This document shows, one piece after another, positions 39,935 through 48,438 of a stretch of DNA of 64,000 bases. The stretch is from Pseudomonadota bacterium (GTDB lineage: Bacteria; Desulfobacterota; Desulfovibrionia; Desulfovibrionales; Desulfovibrionaceae). Within the stretch, counting starts at the first letter, position 1. Each line of letters starts with the position of its first letter. The stretch is taken from contig JAHJLB010000049.1 in the NCBI GenBank assembly GCA_018822105.1, forward strand, positions 34,807 to 98,806, written 5' to 3'. The notes under the pieces were generated by a model. The model made no database searches. It saw only the letters and a list, made by a program, of their open reading frames with translations, and had not been told where the DNA came from. The position numbers and the translations under genes are program-made.

Positions 39935-40531
39935 TTATATCTGGATGACCTTGCCCGCCAAACCCAGGCTCGTCACCACATCGAGCATGTTGGTGGTCTC
40001 GCCCACGCGTTTCTTGTCCATCAGCTCGAAGAAGTTCAGGCAGGTGCCACAGACCAGGATGGACACGCCGGACGCAGCCAGAGTCTCCAGCTTTTCTAGG
40101 GCCGGGTGCCTTTCGCAAGCCAGCTTCACCCCCCCGTTGACCAGCACGATGCGCCACAGGCTCGCGCCCAGTTCCGGCAGGGTGGCCAGGAAGGCGAGCA
40201 TGAGTTTTCCGCCAAGTTCGTCACTGCCCCGGCCAATGCTGTCCGCCGTGATGAAGGCCACTGTCTTTTCCTGGCTCTGGGGCTGGGGCGAGGCGTCAGC
40301 TTGGGCGGAAGCCCTGCGTGCGGCCTTGAGCACAACGCGGCCGGGGCCTTCCTCCGCCGTGACGGTGAAGCCCTTGCCCATGAGCAGGCGCGTGACGTTC
40401 TCTTGCGCGGCCTGGTCGTCCACCTGGACCTCCAGGGTCTCGGGCGCGCCCTTCTCCAGGGCGTCTATGACGCGCAGCACCGGGCCGGGACAGGCTAGGC
40501 TTCGGCAATCCAAAGCCACATGCTTGGGCAT
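39935..40531 (-). CDS. yedF: YedF-type protein (TusA/SirA domain + DsrE domain)
   Basis: 198 aa. The N-terminal TusA/SirA-like sulfur-carrier domain (about 1-72) has the Cys-Pro motif LACPGPV. The C-terminal DsrE/F-like domain (about 95-198) has VNGGVKLACE and CGTCLNFFELMDK. This two-domain layout is the YedF family, often placed with selenium or sulfur trafficking. It is last in the leftward operon with the ABC importer and dehydratase-type proteins, pointing to sulfur/selenium handling in that system. Start ATG 40531 has only a weak ribosome-binding site. Confidence 0.85.
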   Translation of the reverse strand: MPKHVALDCRSLACPGPVLRVIDALEKGAPETLEVQVDDQAAQENVTRLLMGKGFTVTAEEGPGRVVLKAARRASAQADASPQPQSQEKTVAFITADSIGRGSDELGGKLMLAFLATLPELGASLWRIVLVNGGVKLACERHPALEKLETLAASGVSILVCGTCLNFFELMDKKRVGETTNMLDVVTSLGLAGKVIQI

Positions 40532-40554
40532 GGCGGTTCATCCACGTTGGGGCG

Positions 40555-41322
40555 TTAGTATTTGAGCATCTCCAGGATGGACTCTGTGAGCCGCCCGAAG
40601 TCTGGATTCTTGCGTGTGCGGGGCCGGGGCAGGTCCACGTCCAGCACCTCGATGACCCGGCCGGGGTCCTTGTCCATGACCACGATGCGGTCGGAGAGGT
40701 ACACGGCCTCGTCGATGCTGTGGGTGACGAAGACCACGGTTTTCTTGCGCTTTTCCCAGATGGCCAGGAGCTCGCGCTGCATGAGCAGGCGCGTGTGGGC
40801 GTCCAGTGCGCCGAAAGGTTCGTCCATGAGCAACACGTCCGGTTCAACGGCCAGGGCGCGGGCGATGGCCGCCCGCTGGCGCATCCCGCCGGAAAGCTCA
40901 TGGGGGTAGGCATCCTTGGATGCAGCAAGGCCCACCAGTTCCAGATACTCCAGGGCCTTGTCCCTGGCCTGCCGCCCTGGCAGCCCCTGGAATTCCAGGC
41001 CCAGCTCAATGTTTCGCACCAGCGTGCGCCAGGGCAGCAGGGAGTAGTCCTGAAAAACCAGGCCGATACGGCCGGAGGGCCGGGCAACCTCTTGATCCCG
41101 GAAGTTGACTGCGCCGCCGCTGGGCTTTTCCAGCCCGGCCATAAGGCGCAGGAGCGTGGACTTGCCGCAGCCCGAGGGGCCGACGATGGACAGGAATTCG
41201 TTGTCGAGCACCTTGAAGCTGGTGCTGTCAAGCGCGGTGACGGTCTTGCCTTGGCCGTTGGCCCGGCCCAGTGGAAAGACCTTGCTGACCGCTGCAATGG
41301 TGAGGGCGTGCTTGGCGCTCAT
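40555..41322 (-). CDS. ABC importer ATP-binding protein (SsuB/TauB/NrtD type)
   Basis: 255 aa from ATG 41322, overlapping the permease stop (ATGA). Walker A GPSGCGKST (about 47), VFQDYSLLPWRTLVRNIELGL typical of nitrate/sulfonate/taurine ATPases, signature ELSGGMRQRAAIARAL, Walker B VLLMDEPFGALDA, H-loop VFVTHSIDEAVYLSD. It powers import by the adjacent SsuC-like permease. Confidence 0.92.
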   Translation of the reverse strand: MSAKHALTIAAVSKVFPLGRANGQGKTVTALDSTSFKVLDNEFLSIVGPSGCGKSTLLRLMAGLEKPSGGAVNFRDQEVARPSGRIGLVFQDYSLLPWRTLVRNIELGLEFQGLPGRQARDKALEYLELVGLAASKDAYPHELSGGMRQRAAIARALAVEPDVLLMDEPFGALDAHTRLLMQRELLAIWEKRKKTVVFVTHSIDEAVYLSDRIVVMDKDPGRVIEVLDVDLPRPRTRKNPDFGRLTESILEMLKY

Positions 41323-42155
41323 CAGGACATCCCCCTCCAGAACAGCATCCTGCGCTCGCACAGGCGGAACCCCTGGTCCATGAGCGCGCCCATGACCCCG
41401 ATGGAGACCATGCCCGTGATGACGATGTCCTGGCGGCCCACGGTGTAGGCGTGGGTGATAAGGTAGCCCACCCCGGACATGCTGCCAGGCAGCATCTCGG
41501 CCGAGATCAGGCACATCCAGGCCACGCCCAGGCCGATGCGCATGCCCGTGAGGATGGACGGCGAGGCTGCGGGCAGGATGACCTTGCGGAAGATGTCCAG
41601 GCGGCTGGCCCCCAGCACCATGCTCGATTCCACGAGCACCCGGCGGACGCTGCGGACGCCTTGGACGGAGCTGGTCAGCACCGGGAAGAACCCGCCGATG
41701 AAGATGATGAAGGCCATGGAGAACTTCAAGTTGTTGAAGAAGATGTAGGTTGGCCCGATCTCCATGTTGAAGACGGTGGCCGGGCTCGTGATGCCGAACC
41801 AGGCCAGCATGAGTGGGGTCCAGGCCAGGGGCGGAATGGGCCGGAACAGGGAGAGGAAGTTGTTCAGCAGTCGATGGGCCGGGGCGAAGTAGCCCATGAG
41901 GATGCCCAGCGGGATGGCCAGGGCCACGGCCGCCAGATAGCCAAAGAGCACCCGGGCTAGGCTGATGCCGACGTTGGCCACAAGCGAGCCCATGCCGATG
42001 ATGGGCTCAAGCGGGTGCGCCAGCACGGCCAGCACGTCGCCCAGGCGCGGCAGGATGATGTCGTTGGCCACGCGCACCGCCGTCGTCTCCCAGCCCCAGA
42101 GGAACAGGGCCGGGACGACGAGCGGCAGGATGAGGCTTGTGAGGCGTGAGGGCAT
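41322..42155 (-). CDS. ABC importer permease (SsuC/TauC type)
   Basis: 277 aa with about six membrane helices and the binding-protein-dependent transport EAA motif (VRRVLVESSMVLGASRLDIFRKVILPAASPSIL region), characteristic of the nitrate/sulfonate/taurine permease family. It lies 4 bp after the binding-protein gene and overlaps the ATPase gene. Confidence 0.92.
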   Translation of the reverse strand: MPSRLTSLILPLVVPALFLWGWETTAVRVANDIILPRLGDVLAVLAHPLEPIIGMGSLVANVGISLARVLFGYLAAVALAIPLGILMGYFAPAHRLLNNFLSLFRPIPPLAWTPLMLAWFGITSPATVFNMEIGPTYIFFNNLKFSMAFIIFIGGFFPVLTSSVQGVRSVRRVLVESSMVLGASRLDIFRKVILPAASPSILTGMRIGLGVAWMCLISAEMLPGSMSGVGYLITHAYTVGRQDIVITGMVSIGVMGALMDQGFRLCERRMLFWRGMS

Positions 42156-42159
42156 CAGC

Positions 42160-43302
42160 TTACTTCTTGGGCTGGCCCGCGAAGGCGAAGTCGAACAACA
42201 GCGGCTTCACCTCGTCGATTTTTTTGCCCTTGAGGCTGCCCTTGAAGTTGCCCATGCCGTCGAGCAGGTCCATGTACACCCCGGCCCAGCGCACCCAGCC
42301 CTGGGTGAAGCCCGGCAGGAACACCAGGGTAGAATACTGGGCCGCAGCCAGGTTGATGCCGATCCAGTCGGCGCTGATCTTGGCCACCTCGGTCTTGTGG
42401 GTGTTGCACCAGGTGTTGGTCTTTAGCGTCAGGTCCACCAGGGCCTTCACCACCTTGGGGTCGGCCTTGATGATCGCGTCGCTGGCGGCCACCACGCAGC
42501 AGGGGAAGTCATGCCAGAAGCCCTTGGGCGGCATGTCGCGCAGGTCGAAGACGATCTTGCCTGCGCCCTTGGTCACGGCCACCTCCGGAAACGGCGAGGG
42601 ACCGACAATGGCCTCCACCTGCCGGGTGGCCAGGGCGGGCAGCATGTTGCTGGTCTCCTTCAGGTCGGCCAGCAGCACCTTGGCGGTATAGTCGTTGGGG
42701 TCTTCGGTGACCTTCAGCCCCGCCTCCTTCAGGGCGCGCTCCAGCAGAATCTTGGGGGCGCTGGTGGGGCTGTGGTAGCCCACCTTCACAGGGAGCTTGC
42801 TGGCTTTCACAAAGGCCACGAAGCTGGCGAAGTCGCTGTACTTGGCGTCTTTGGGGGCGACCAGCGCCATGCCCTCGGTCTGGAGCGGCGCCACGATGTG
42901 CATCTTGGTGCCCTTGTCGATGCCCGCCATGATGGCCGTCACCGAGGCCATGGCCAGATCGATTTGCCCTTGGGCAAACATGGTCGCCGACTCGGACCCG
43001 CTCTTGGCCAAAATCAGATCGATGATGGCGATGGTCTTGCCGCCAGACACCAACTCGTACTTCTCCCGTGGGATCAGCGGATTCAGGTAGGTGCCGAAGG
43101 CCTTGAACTCCTCGCCCTTGATGGCCGCCACCATGAGCGGCGTGTGGTGCGTGGTGCGCACGTACGAGAGCTTGTAGCTGGGCAGGGTTTCGGCCAGGAC
43201 CGTGGAGGCCAGGGTCGAGACCAGGAACAGGGTGCAGAGCGCGGCACCTGCCAGCGCGGCGAGGCGTTTGCCGAAGGGGCCGAAACGGTTTGATGCGGAC
43301 AT
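42160..43302 (-). CDS. ABC importer periplasmic binding protein (NMT1/SsuA-like)
   Basis: 380 aa, ATG 43302 with GAGGAG upstream. Signal peptide ending near STVLA. Type II binding fold of the NMT1/THI5/SsuA class, with GGKTIAIIDLILAKSGSESATMFAQGQIDLAMASVTAIMAG and KVGYHSPTSAPKILLERALKEAGL segments. Such proteins bind sulfonates, taurine, nitrate or pyrimidine precursors. Its substrate is presumably acted on by the 2-hydroxyacyl-CoA dehydratase/double-cubane-type protein encoded just upstream, since all lie in one leftward operon. Confidence 0.87.
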   Translation of the reverse strand: MSASNRFGPFGKRLAALAGAALCTLFLVSTLASTVLAETLPSYKLSYVRTTHHTPLMVAAIKGEEFKAFGTYLNPLIPREKYELVSGGKTIAIIDLILAKSGSESATMFAQGQIDLAMASVTAIMAGIDKGTKMHIVAPLQTEGMALVAPKDAKYSDFASFVAFVKASKLPVKVGYHSPTSAPKILLERALKEAGLKVTEDPNDYTAKVLLADLKETSNMLPALATRQVEAIVGPSPFPEVAVTKGAGKIVFDLRDMPPKGFWHDFPCCVVAASDAIIKADPKVVKALVDLTLKTNTWCNTHKTEVAKISADWIGINLAAAQYSTLVFLPGFTQGWVRWAGVYMDLLDGMGNFKGSLKGKKIDEVKPLLFDFAFAGQPKK

Positions 43303-43329
43303 GGGAGACTCTCCTCGTGACAGTGTTGC

Positions 43330-44487
43330 TTACAGTGCTTGCAGTTCCAGGAAGGCTTCGATGCGGGTCCTGAGCTGTTCGACATCGGACTCGGTGTAGT
43401 CCGTCTCGATCTTGAGGAAGGGCAGGCCCAGGTCATCGGTCACGTGGCGGCCCAGATCAAAGGACTCCACACTGTAGGTGTGGCAGGCCTGCCACACGAG
43501 GTCCACGACGCCTGTGGGCCGATACTGCCTGGTCAGGTCGTCGATGAGGGTGAAGCGCCCGGTGTTGGGGCTCATGCACGAACACGGCGTGTCCAGATAG
43601 CGCTTGGCCAGGGCTTCCATGGGCTCGGCGTTCTCGTCCACAAGGCCGACCACGCCCTTGAGGCCGGTGCAGTTCTCCAGAACCACCACCACGGCCCCGG
43701 CGTCCTCCAGCAGGCGCAGCACCTTTTCCGAGCCCCGGCCCACGGGCGTGCCGGTGACGAGGATGCGCGGCGCGCCCGCCTTGTAGGGCGAGGAGCCCTT
43801 GGCCCGCAGTTCTTCCAGTTCGCGGCCCAGGGCCAGCAGGTCGTTCAGGTAGGCTTCCTGGTCCAGCACGAAGGTGCGCGACTCGCATATTCCCATCAGG
43901 TCCAGGCTGGAGATGGGGGGCCGCGCCTCGGACATGAAGGCGGCCACATCGAGCAGAGCGCGGCGGATTCTGTTTTGCAGGGCGATCTCGCGGCGCAGGG
44001 CCTCGTCCGTCACGGCCTTGCCGGTGTGCTGGGCCAGAAATGCCGCCAAGCGGCGCATCTCCGCCAGCCACAGGGCCTGGGCCTCGGGGCTTTTGTCCGT
44101 GGGCAGGCGCATCATGTGCACGGGCTTGATGCGGTCCATGAGCTCGAACATCTTCTTTTTGCCGTCGCAGGTGGTCTCGGCCAGGATGAAGTCCGTGGCG
44201 TTGAAATACGGGCAGGTGCCCGTGGCGGCATAGCCGTAGCTCGACTTGATGAGCGGGCAGAGGTTGGCGGGCAGCACGCGCTCGGCGTCCGGGATGGGCC
44301 CCTGCTTCTTGCCGCACAGGCCGACGGAAACGGCCCCGGCGGCGCGCACAAGCTCCACTGGAGCGAACACGCAGTAGATTCCGGCAAGCTTCACGCCCGC
44401 TTCCTTCAGAGGCTCAAGCTCCAGGTGGAAGCGGTCCACCGGGCTGGCGAACTTGGCGAGGGTCGGGGCTTTGGCTGCTTCAGTCAT
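43330..44487 (-). CDS. 2-hydroxyacyl-CoA dehydratase D / double-cubane cluster protein family
   Basis: 385 aa, starting inside the activase stop (ATGACTGA overlap). HgdB/FldC-like fold rich in cysteines near conserved glycines: GLCGKKQGPIP, LPANLCPLIKSSYGY, TGTCPYFNATDFILAETTCDGKKKMFELM, ENCTGLKG, TPCSCMSPN, WQACHTYSVES. Two-subunit dehydratases need an alpha/beta pair; a single subunit plus an activase matches the double-cubane cluster proteins, which reduce small molecules such as acetylene with electrons from an ATPase reductase. The natural substrate of those proteins is unknown. The operon-linked importer suggests a dedicated imported substrate. Confidence 0.82.
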   Translation of the reverse strand: MTEAAKAPTLAKFASPVDRFHLELEPLKEAGVKLAGIYCVFAPVELVRAAGAVSVGLCGKKQGPIPDAERVLPANLCPLIKSSYGYAATGTCPYFNATDFILAETTCDGKKKMFELMDRIKPVHMMRLPTDKSPEAQALWLAEMRRLAAFLAQHTGKAVTDEALRREIALQNRIRRALLDVAAFMSEARPPISSLDLMGICESRTFVLDQEAYLNDLLALGRELEELRAKGSSPYKAGAPRILVTGTPVGRGSEKVLRLLEDAGAVVVVLENCTGLKGVVGLVDENAEPMEALAKRYLDTPCSCMSPNTGRFTLIDDLTRQYRPTGVVDLVWQACHTYSVESFDLGRHVTDDLGLPFLKIETDYTESDVEQLRTRIEAFLELQAL

Positions 44488-45292
44488 TGTCGTTCTCCAG
44501 GAGTTTGCGGGCGAGCAGGCAGGCGCCCAAGGCCCCGGCCAAATCCGGGTCTTGGGGCACTAGGCACTGGGCCCCGGTGAGTTCGCGCAGCAGCTCCACC
44601 GCGCAGGGGTTGCGCGCAACTCCCCCGGCGAAGACAAGGGGGCCGTCCTGGCCCGCGCGCCGCAACATCGAATGGATCCGTTGCATGATGGCCAGATGGA
44701 TGCCCAGCGCGATGTTCTGCGCCTTTTCCCCGCGCGCCATGAGGCTGGTGGCCTCGCTCTCGGCGAAGACGGTACACATGCTGTTGATGGGGATGCGCGT
44801 GTCGCCGGACATGGCGAAGGCCCCGAAGTCCTCAAGGGGCACCTGGAGCGACAGGGCCATGATCTCCAGGAACTTGCCAGTGCCTGCGGCGCAGCGGTCG
44901 TTCATCTCAAAGCGCAGCACGCGCCCTTGCGGGCTCAGTGTGATGACCTTGGAGTCCTGGCCGCCGATGTCGAGGATGGTGCGGGCCTGGGGGAACAGGT
45001 GCGACGCGCCCAGCGCATAGGCCTGGATCTCGGTGATGTCGGTCACCCTGCCCAAGGCGGGCTGCTTATCGAAGGCCTCGACGAAGAGCTTGCGGCCATA
45101 GCCCGTGGCTACGACACGCGCGGCGCAAACATCGCCGAGCAACGCCCGGCACTGGCCCACTGGGTCGAAGGTGGTCGGGGCCTTAGCCGCATGCACCACC
45201 TCGTCCCCGCGCATGACCACCAGCTCGATGCTGCGCGAGCCGATGTCGATTCCTGCGGTGCTGGTGCCTGCCATTTCGCCCCTGATGTCCAT
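44480..45292 (-). CDS. ATP-dependent activase/reductase (HgdC/BadF/BcrA family)
   Basis: 270 aa from ATG 45292 (GGAGG 9 bp upstream; ATG 45274 with AGGGG is a close alternative). Actin-like ATPase with GIDIGSRSIELVV, TILDIGGQDSKVI and FAGGVARNPCAVELL. The two cysteines that hold the dimer-bridging [4Fe-4S] cluster are in MNDRCAAGTGKFLEIM and NSMCTVFAESEATSL. It passes ATP-energised single electrons to the dehydratase/double-cubane protein. First gene of a leftward operon: activase, catalytic protein, binding protein, permease, ATPase, YedF. Confidence 0.92.
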   Translation of the reverse strand: MDIRGEMAGTSTAGIDIGSRSIELVVMRGDEVVHAAKAPTTFDPVGQCRALLGDVCAARVVATGYGRKLFVEAFDKQPALGRVTDITEIQAYALGASHLFPQARTILDIGGQDSKVITLSPQGRVLRFEMNDRCAAGTGKFLEIMALSLQVPLEDFGAFAMSGDTRIPINSMCTVFAESEATSLMARGEKAQNIALGIHLAIMQRIHSMLRRAGQDGPLVFAGGVARNPCAVELLRELTGAQCLVPQDPDLAGALGACLLARKLLENDND

Positions 45293-45465
45293 GCCGTTGA
45301 GCCTCCACGTTCTGGTTCCGCAGGGCCTATAGCAGCGATTAATCAAATACGTCAAATAGGGTATTGTAATTCGAGATTAGGCACAACATCTGGAAATGGC
45401 GAGAGGAATCTCACGCCAGAGGGCCAGGTGTCGTTGCGAGAATGGAAAGGTTGCGGGAGGAGAAG

Positions 45466-45495
45466 CCGGGAGCCGGGAGGGCTGTCGGCTCCCGG
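45466..45495 (-). terminator. Hairpin downstream of mop
   Basis: Perfect 10-bp stem CCGGGAGCCG/CGGCTCCCGG with a 10-nt loop, 25 bp beyond the mop stop on the minus strand. It separates the mop/phosphate-type transporter genes from the activase operon, whose AT-rich promoter region lies at about 45300-45400. Confidence 0.6.
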
Positions 45496-45519
45496 TTCCC
45501 GCAGTGCGGCAGAGTTGTG

Positions 45520-45729
45520 CTATTCCTTCACTGGCATGACGTGGATGGCCTTGATGAAGACCTGAATCTCATCGCCGGGCTTGAGGCCAAGCTCCTCCAC
45601 GGACTCCGTGGTCAAGACCGAGGCCATCTCGCCCGGCTCCGTCACATGGAACTTCACCAGAGCCATTACATCACCCTTCTTCACGCTCGTGACCGTGGCC
45701 TTCAACTTGTTACGCGCGCCGTACTTCAT
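45520..45729 (-). CDS. mop: Molybdopterin-binding (Mop/molbindin) protein
   Basis: 69 aa from ATG 45729 with GGAGGAGG upstream. Single Mop/TOBE-like domain: SARNK-type start (YGARNKLKATVTSVKKGDVMALV) and the end AIHVMPVKE. Molbindins bind molybdate or tungstate as oligomers and buffer the oxyanion. It lies 70 bp downstream of a phosphate-type ABC transporter and 4 kb from formate dehydrogenase genes, which use Mo or W, so a link to oxyanion supply is reasonable. A 3' fragment of a second copy is at 20759. Confidence 0.92.
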   Translation of the reverse strand: MKYGARNKLKATVTSVKKGDVMALVKFHVTEPGEMASVLTTESVEELGLKPGDEIQVFIKAIHVMPVKE

Positions 45730-45799
45730 CGCCTCCTCCTCGTGGTTGCCGTTGTCCCGCAAGCTCGCGCGGGCCGAAGCGCACCTGCCGCCTATAGCC

Positions 45800-46567
45800 T
45801 CAGAGCAGCTCGTCCATGAGGGCGAGCAGCCGCTCCTTGTCGGCCAGGGTCTCCTGATCCACGGCCTCCACGAGGCTGCCCCCGCCTTCCTCCCCGCGCA
45901 GCACGAACATGTGCCGGGCCAGCCGCCGGGCCTGGTTCAGGTTGTGGGAGACCAGAAACACCGTGTAGCGCCCGGCCAGTTCCAGCAGCAGCTCCTCCAC
46001 CCCGCGCGCGGCCTTGTAGTCCAGGGAGGCCGTGGGTTCGTCCAGGAGCAGAATCTCCGGCCGGAAGGCCAGGGCGCGGGCCAGGCACAGGCGCTGCTGT
46101 TGCCCGCCGGAGAGGGTCTGGGCCGGGTGGTCCAGCCTGTCCTTGACCTCGTCCCAGAGATGGGCCTCGCGCAGGGCCAGCTCGGCGCGTTCGGCCCGCT
46201 CTGCTGCTCCAAGGCCCAGAGCCAGCGCCAGGGGCAGGTCCAGGTTGCGGGCCACGCTCACCGGCAGCGGGTTGGGCGTCTGGAAGACCATGCCCACGCG
46301 CTTGCGCAGGGCCTCGGGGCTGGTTCGCGGAGCGTAGGCGTCCAGCCATTCTCCCCCAAGGTGGAGTTTCACCGAGCCGCTGGTGGCGCAGCCGGGCAGG
46401 CATTCGTTCAGGCGGTTCAGCGCGCGCAGCAGGGTGGTTTTGCCCGAGCCGGAACGCCCCACCAGCACCGTGGGGCCGCCGGTGTCAACGTCCAGGCTCA
46501 GGCTGTTGAGCACGGTGCGGCCAGCAAAGGCCACGGTGAGGCTTTGGATGCGGATGGCGGTGGTCAT
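45800..46567 (-). CDS. Phosphate-type ABC transporter ATP-binding protein (PstB-like)
   Basis: 255 aa from ATG 46567 (overlapping the permease stop, ATGA). Walker A GRSGSGKTT, with RALNRLNECLPGCATSGSVKL and VFQTPNPLPVSVARNL, both PstB-like; signature LSGGQQQRLCLARAL; Walker B ILLLDEPTASLDY; H-loop FLVSHNLNQARRLA. It energises the fused permease encoded upstream. The C-terminus departs from PstB. With mop next door the substrate could be molybdate/tungstate rather than phosphate. Confidence 0.85.
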   Translation of the reverse strand: MTTAIRIQSLTVAFAGRTVLNSLSLDVDTGGPTVLVGRSGSGKTTLLRALNRLNECLPGCATSGSVKLHLGGEWLDAYAPRTSPEALRKRVGMVFQTPNPLPVSVARNLDLPLALALGLGAAERAERAELALREAHLWDEVKDRLDHPAQTLSGGQQQRLCLARALAFRPEILLLDEPTASLDYKAARGVEELLLELAGRYTVFLVSHNLNQARRLARHMFVLRGEEGGGSLVEAVDQETLADKERLLALMDELL

Positions 46568-48420
46568 GCTGCGGTCCCCTGGTGTACGCTTGTTCCTGCT
46601 CCCCAGCGGCGCGCCTTTCCATTGGACAGGCTGTTGCGCAGGCTCCTGGCGATGGCGAAGAGGGCCGCCGTGAGGCAAAGCAGGGTCAGGGCCGCGCCAA
46701 AGGCCAGGTCCAGCTCCTGTGGTGTCTGGTGCTCAGCGGCGAGGAAGTAGATGGTGAAGGGCAGGGCCTCGAACTTGTCCGTAAGCGCGCCGGGGGTGCC
46801 TGCGCCCACGACAACGCCCGTGAGCATGATCACGGCGGTGTCCTCGGCTGCGCGGCCCACGGCCAGGATGACCCCGCCAAGGACGCCTCGGCTGGCGGCG
46901 GGCAGCAGCACGCGGGAGACGGTCTGCCAGCGCGTCAGGCCCAGGCTGGCCGCCGTGAGACGCAGCTCCTGGGGCAAGGCCTCCAGGCAGGTGCGCGTGG
47001 CGCTGATGAGGTAGGGCAGCACCAAGAGGGCCAAGCACAGGGCTGAGAGCAGCAGACAGGTGTTGGCCTGGGGCCACAGGGTGCGGCGCAGGAGGAGAAT
47101 GAGCGCGAAGCCGAACAGGCCCATGAGGATGGACGGCACCCCGGCCAGGAGGTCCACGCAGGAGGAGAGCAGCCTCCCTGCCCGGCCTGTGGCGAACTCC
47201 GCCAGGTGGATGCCGCTGGCCACGCCGAGGGGGATGGCCAGGGCCGAGGCCACCAGCACCAGATACAGCGTGCCCAGGCAGGCGGGCCACAGCCCGTCGA
47301 AGACCGGCGCGTCGCGCAGAATGGCGTCAAAGGGTGGGGTGTCGCCGAAGAACAGCGCCGCGCCCAGGGTGGGCAGCCCGCGCCAGAGCAGGTACCCGAG
47401 CAGGGCGCAGACCCCCGCCGGGACGACGCAGGCCGAGGTCCACCCAAGGATTTGGGCCAACAAGGCCGTTGCCAGCTCGCGGGTACGGCCAGGGCAGCCT
47501 CCGGGCATGCGGGATGATGCCCCGTTGCTGCTGCCCAGGCGGCGCAGGCCAAGGTTCACGGCCAGGGACATGCCGAAGAGCAGCGCCCCGCAGGCGAAAA
47601 GTGAGGTGTAGGCCGCGCTCTGGCTGTCCGTGGCCACCACCAGGGCGATGTGCGCAGTGAGGGTGCGCAGGGAGTCCAGCGGTCCGCCCGGCACCTGGGC
47701 CGCGTTGCCCGAGAGCATGAGCGGGAGGAGCGTGTCGCCCACGGCGCGTCCGAAGCCGAGTATGGCCGCAGTCTTAAGTCCGCGCCCGCACATCGGCAGG
47801 GCCAGATGCACCAGCTCCTGCGCCCTGGTCAGCCCTATGGCCGCCGTCGTGAGCCTCAGGCCGGGTGTGACCAGCCGGAGCTGGCCGTCCAGCACCAGGA
47901 CGATGGTGGGCAGCACCAGAAGCGCGAGCGTCAGCGCCGCAGCCAGCCAGGAGAAGCCCGAGCTGGACAGCCCCGAGCGCACCAGGGGGATCAGCAGGAA
48001 CACCGAGGCCAGGCCGTAGACCACCGTGGGGACGCTGGTCATGAGCCGCACCAGGGCCATGAGGGGGCGCGAGGTCCAGGCCGGGCCAAGCCCATGAGCG
48101 AACAAAGTCAGGCCCAGGCCCAGCGGCCAGGCCAGGAGCAGGGCCGAGGAGCCGAGGAGCAGCGACCCCACAGCCATGGGCAGGATGCCGAACTGGCCGG
48201 AGGTTGGCCGCCATTGCCAGGAAAGGAACGAGGCGAGTTGGCCGCCCGAGGGGTCGGCGAGCAGCGGCAGGCAGAACCAGGCCAGGAAGCCCAGGATGCC
48301 CACCACGCAGAGCACGGACATGGCGGACGCGCCGAAGAGCAGGGCCGTGACGAGTCTGTCTCCAGACCTGGCGCCACGGCCCGTGCCGCTGTTGCCGCTG
48401 TTCTGCCGCGCTCCGGGCAT
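46564..48420 (-). CDS. Fused PstC-PstA-like permease
   Basis: 618 aa, about twice the length of a single permease, ATG 48420. Two complete permease halves: residues about 20-295 (PstC-like, with GRAVGDTLLPLMLSGN) and about 320-600 (PstA-like, with GRAAEDTAVIMLTGV), each with about six helices and an EAA-type loop (TTAAIGLTRAQELVHLALP; LTAASLGLTRWQTVSRVLLP). A single chain thus supplies both halves of the channel. Flanked by PstS-like and PstB-like genes. Confidence 0.88.
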   Translation of the reverse strand: MPGARQNSGNSGTGRGARSGDRLVTALLFGASAMSVLCVVGILGFLAWFCLPLLADPSGGQLASFLSWQWRPTSGQFGILPMAVGSLLLGSSALLLAWPLGLGLTLFAHGLGPAWTSRPLMALVRLMTSVPTVVYGLASVFLLIPLVRSGLSSSGFSWLAAALTLALLVLPTIVLVLDGQLRLVTPGLRLTTAAIGLTRAQELVHLALPMCGRGLKTAAILGFGRAVGDTLLPLMLSGNAAQVPGGPLDSLRTLTAHIALVVATDSQSAAYTSLFACGALLFGMSLAVNLGLRRLGSSNGASSRMPGGCPGRTRELATALLAQILGWTSACVVPAGVCALLGYLLWRGLPTLGAALFFGDTPPFDAILRDAPVFDGLWPACLGTLYLVLVASALAIPLGVASGIHLAEFATGRAGRLLSSCVDLLAGVPSILMGLFGFALILLLRRTLWPQANTCLLLSALCLALLVLPYLISATRTCLEALPQELRLTAASLGLTRWQTVSRVLLPAASRGVLGGVILAVGRAAEDTAVIMLTGVVVGAGTPGALTDKFEALPFTIYFLAAEHQTPQELDLAFGAALTLLCLTAALFAIARSLRNSLSNGKARRWGAGTSVHQGTAA

Positions 48421-48438
48421 GTTTGGACGTTCTGTCCG

